Part shown: positions 5,865 to 6,276 of the stretch, one piece after another
How the letters are laid out: each line of letters opens with the position of its first letter
Position numbering within the stretch: the first letter of the stretch is position 1
Assembly (NCBI GenBank): GCA_030670615.1
Contig: DAOVBJ010000058.1
Span: 1 to 6,276, forward strand
Direction: 5' to 3'
Source of the DNA: Candidatus Bathyarchaeota archaeon
GTDB lineage: Archaea; Thermoproteota; Bathyarchaeia; RBG-16-48-13; GCA-020355125
Length of the DNA stretch: 6,276 nt
Position numbers and translations under genes: made by a program
The notes under the pieces: model-generated
What the model was told of the DNA's origin: nothing
Seen by the model: the letters and a program-made list of their open reading frames with translations, nothing else
Database searches by the model: none

Positions 5865-6146
5865 TTAGCTAGTTTGTTTCATTCTTCGTTCTATATCGTA
5901 AATATTTAAAAAATATGATGGTTAGTTAGATATCTCTGATAACTAATGTAAAACTAGAAGTAGTTAGCTAACTTTGTATATAGAGTTAAATAAAAATTGT
6001 TTCGAAGCTAGCTAGTCACCTTTTTGATTCTCTGATGGTTACACAAGTTTCAGATAATGCCGTGGCTTAGCATATAACAGATTAACGGAGATGATGTAAA
6101 GCTAGCTCCATAAGCATTCGCAATGTCAATTATGTAAAAGCTAGCT
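5865..6146. repeat. Cluster of AGCTAGCT-type palindromic repeats (right cluster)
   Basis: Copies are TTAGCTAGTT (5865-5874), a variant GTTAGTTAGA (5921-5930), the perfect palindrome GTTAGCTAAC (5963-5972), AGCTAGCTAG (6006-6015), AGCTAGCT (6100-6107) and AGCTAGCT (6139-6146). The last two are preceded by ATGTAAA and ATGTAAA+A, forming a longer direct repeat with starts 38 bases apart; ATGTAAAACTAG at 5946-5957 is a third, weaker match. Spacing is irregular. The cluster fills the intergenic space between the two receiver genes and is the same motif as at 262-364. Confidence -1.
5901..5910 (-). promoter_or_regulatory. Possible TATA box for the minus-strand receiver gene
   Basis: TTTAAATATT (minus strand, 5910-5901) within a longer A/T run is the best TATA-like element upstream of the receiver gene. 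It predicts a start near 5879 and a leader of about 75 bases carrying the GAAGG site. Other AT-rich candidates exist, so the position is uncertain. Confidence -1.
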
Positions 6147-6156
6147 ATTACATTCA

Positions 6157-6168
6157 GGATAATTATCC
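6157..6168. promoter_or_regulatory. Perfect 12-bp palindrome next to the promoter of the plus-strand receiver gene
   Basis: GGATAATTATCC is fully self-complementary and ends 3 bases before the predicted TATA box, overlapping the BRE position. A dimeric regulator bound here would affect initiation of the gene at 6203. No protein is known for it from the sequence alone. Confidence -1.
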
Positions 6169-6171
6169 CCG

Positions 6172-6182
6172 TTAAACTTAAA
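6172..6182 (+). promoter_or_regulatory. TATA box for the plus-strand receiver gene
   Basis: TTAAACTTAAA is centred about 26 bases before ATG 6203, the expected archaeal TATA-to-start distance. This predicts a leaderless transcript. Only weak purine-rich sequence, without a clear Shine-Dalgarno core, precedes the ATG. Confidence -1.
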
Positions 6183-6202
6183 GTAGAAAGAAGTGAAGAA
6201 GT

Positions 6203-6276
6203 ATGAGTGCCCATGCCAGAATCCTAGTTGTCGACGACGGAGGCATTAGAAAAAGTTTAGTAACAAGATTGGAAGG
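6203..6276 (+). CDS. Response regulator receiver-domain protein, N-terminal start
   Basis: From ATG 6203 the frame stays open to the window end (24 codons). 'ARILVVDDGGIRKSLVTRLE' is the first strand, acidic pair and first helix of a REC domain; the 'VVDD' and 'IRKSL' elements are typical of receiver and NtrC/CheY-type N-termini. Compared with the common 'VVDD-x-x-x-IRKSL' layout the loop after the acidic pair is one residue shorter (GG). The phospho-acceptor Asp and any output or kinase domain lie beyond the window, so it may be a lone receiver, a regulator or part of a hybrid kinase. It is divergent from the receiver gene at 5429-5803. Confidence -1.
   Translation, partial: MSAHARILVVDDGGIRKSLVTRLE

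Larger units (their letters stand above)
5804..6202. promoter_or_regulatory. AT-rich divergent intergenic region between two receiver genes
   Basis: This 399-base region has no credible gene in any frame. It contains the receiver gene's ribosome-binding site (5815-5811), TATA-like elements for both directions, at least five AGCTAGCT-type sites and a 12-bp palindrome at 6157-6168. The region is visibly richer in A+T than the UPF0182 gene. A divergent arrangement with many short palindromes suggests shared regulation of the two receivers, but this is inference. Confidence -1.

Noticed and set aside
1..6276. A complete new defence or toxin-antitoxin system
   Set aside because: Only one PIN-like gene is intact, with no partner antitoxin, and the neighbours are relics or signalling genes.

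Overview
The window looks archaeal. Three signs point that way: TATA-box promoters that place transcription starts on or next to start codons (leaderless arrangement at 1191 and 6203), an archaeal-style integrase tail, and gene families (UPF0182, a small DUF5615 PIN-like protein, stand-alone receiver proteins, a SelA-like PLP enzyme) found together in uncultivated mesophilic archaea. Bathyarchaeia is a guess from general resemblance only; nothing here fixes the lineage.

Layout. Positions 1-255 are the C-terminal end of a SelA-like/D-glucosaminate-6-phosphate-ammonia-lyase-like PLP enzyme. Positions 256-1160 hold no intact gene. They contain a cluster of AGCTAGCT-type repeats, a start-less coding-like fragment on the minus strand (387-533), and a frame-broken relic on the plus strand (574-1160) whose tail resembles the C-terminus of archaeal tyrosine integrases. 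The dominant gene (1191-4349) encodes a 1052-residue UPF0182 membrane protein with about nine membrane segments and a large C-terminal extracytoplasmic domain. Positions 4350-4953 are a second decayed stretch: on the minus strand lie a frameshifted N-terminus of an MFS transporter (4397-4596) and an unidentified frame-broken relic (4624-4868). A short DUF5615 PIN-like protein follows (4954-5229), apparently starting at CTG.

The right end is AT-rich. A stand-alone CheY-like receiver protein is read on the minus strand (5429-5803). A second receiver protein starts on the plus strand at 6203 and runs off the window. The roughly 400-bp divergent intergenic region between them carries many AGCTAGCT-type sites, a perfect 12-bp palindrome and promoter-like sequences.

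No complete novel system is visible. The most unusual signal is the short palindromic AGCTAGCT motif: five exact copies plus related variants, all in non-coding DNA at both ends of the window, with no exact copy and no six-base core in the 3.2-kb UPF0182 gene. Next in interest are the divergent receiver pair with its palindrome, the CTG-started PIN-like gene, and the two zones of gene decay flanking UPF0182.
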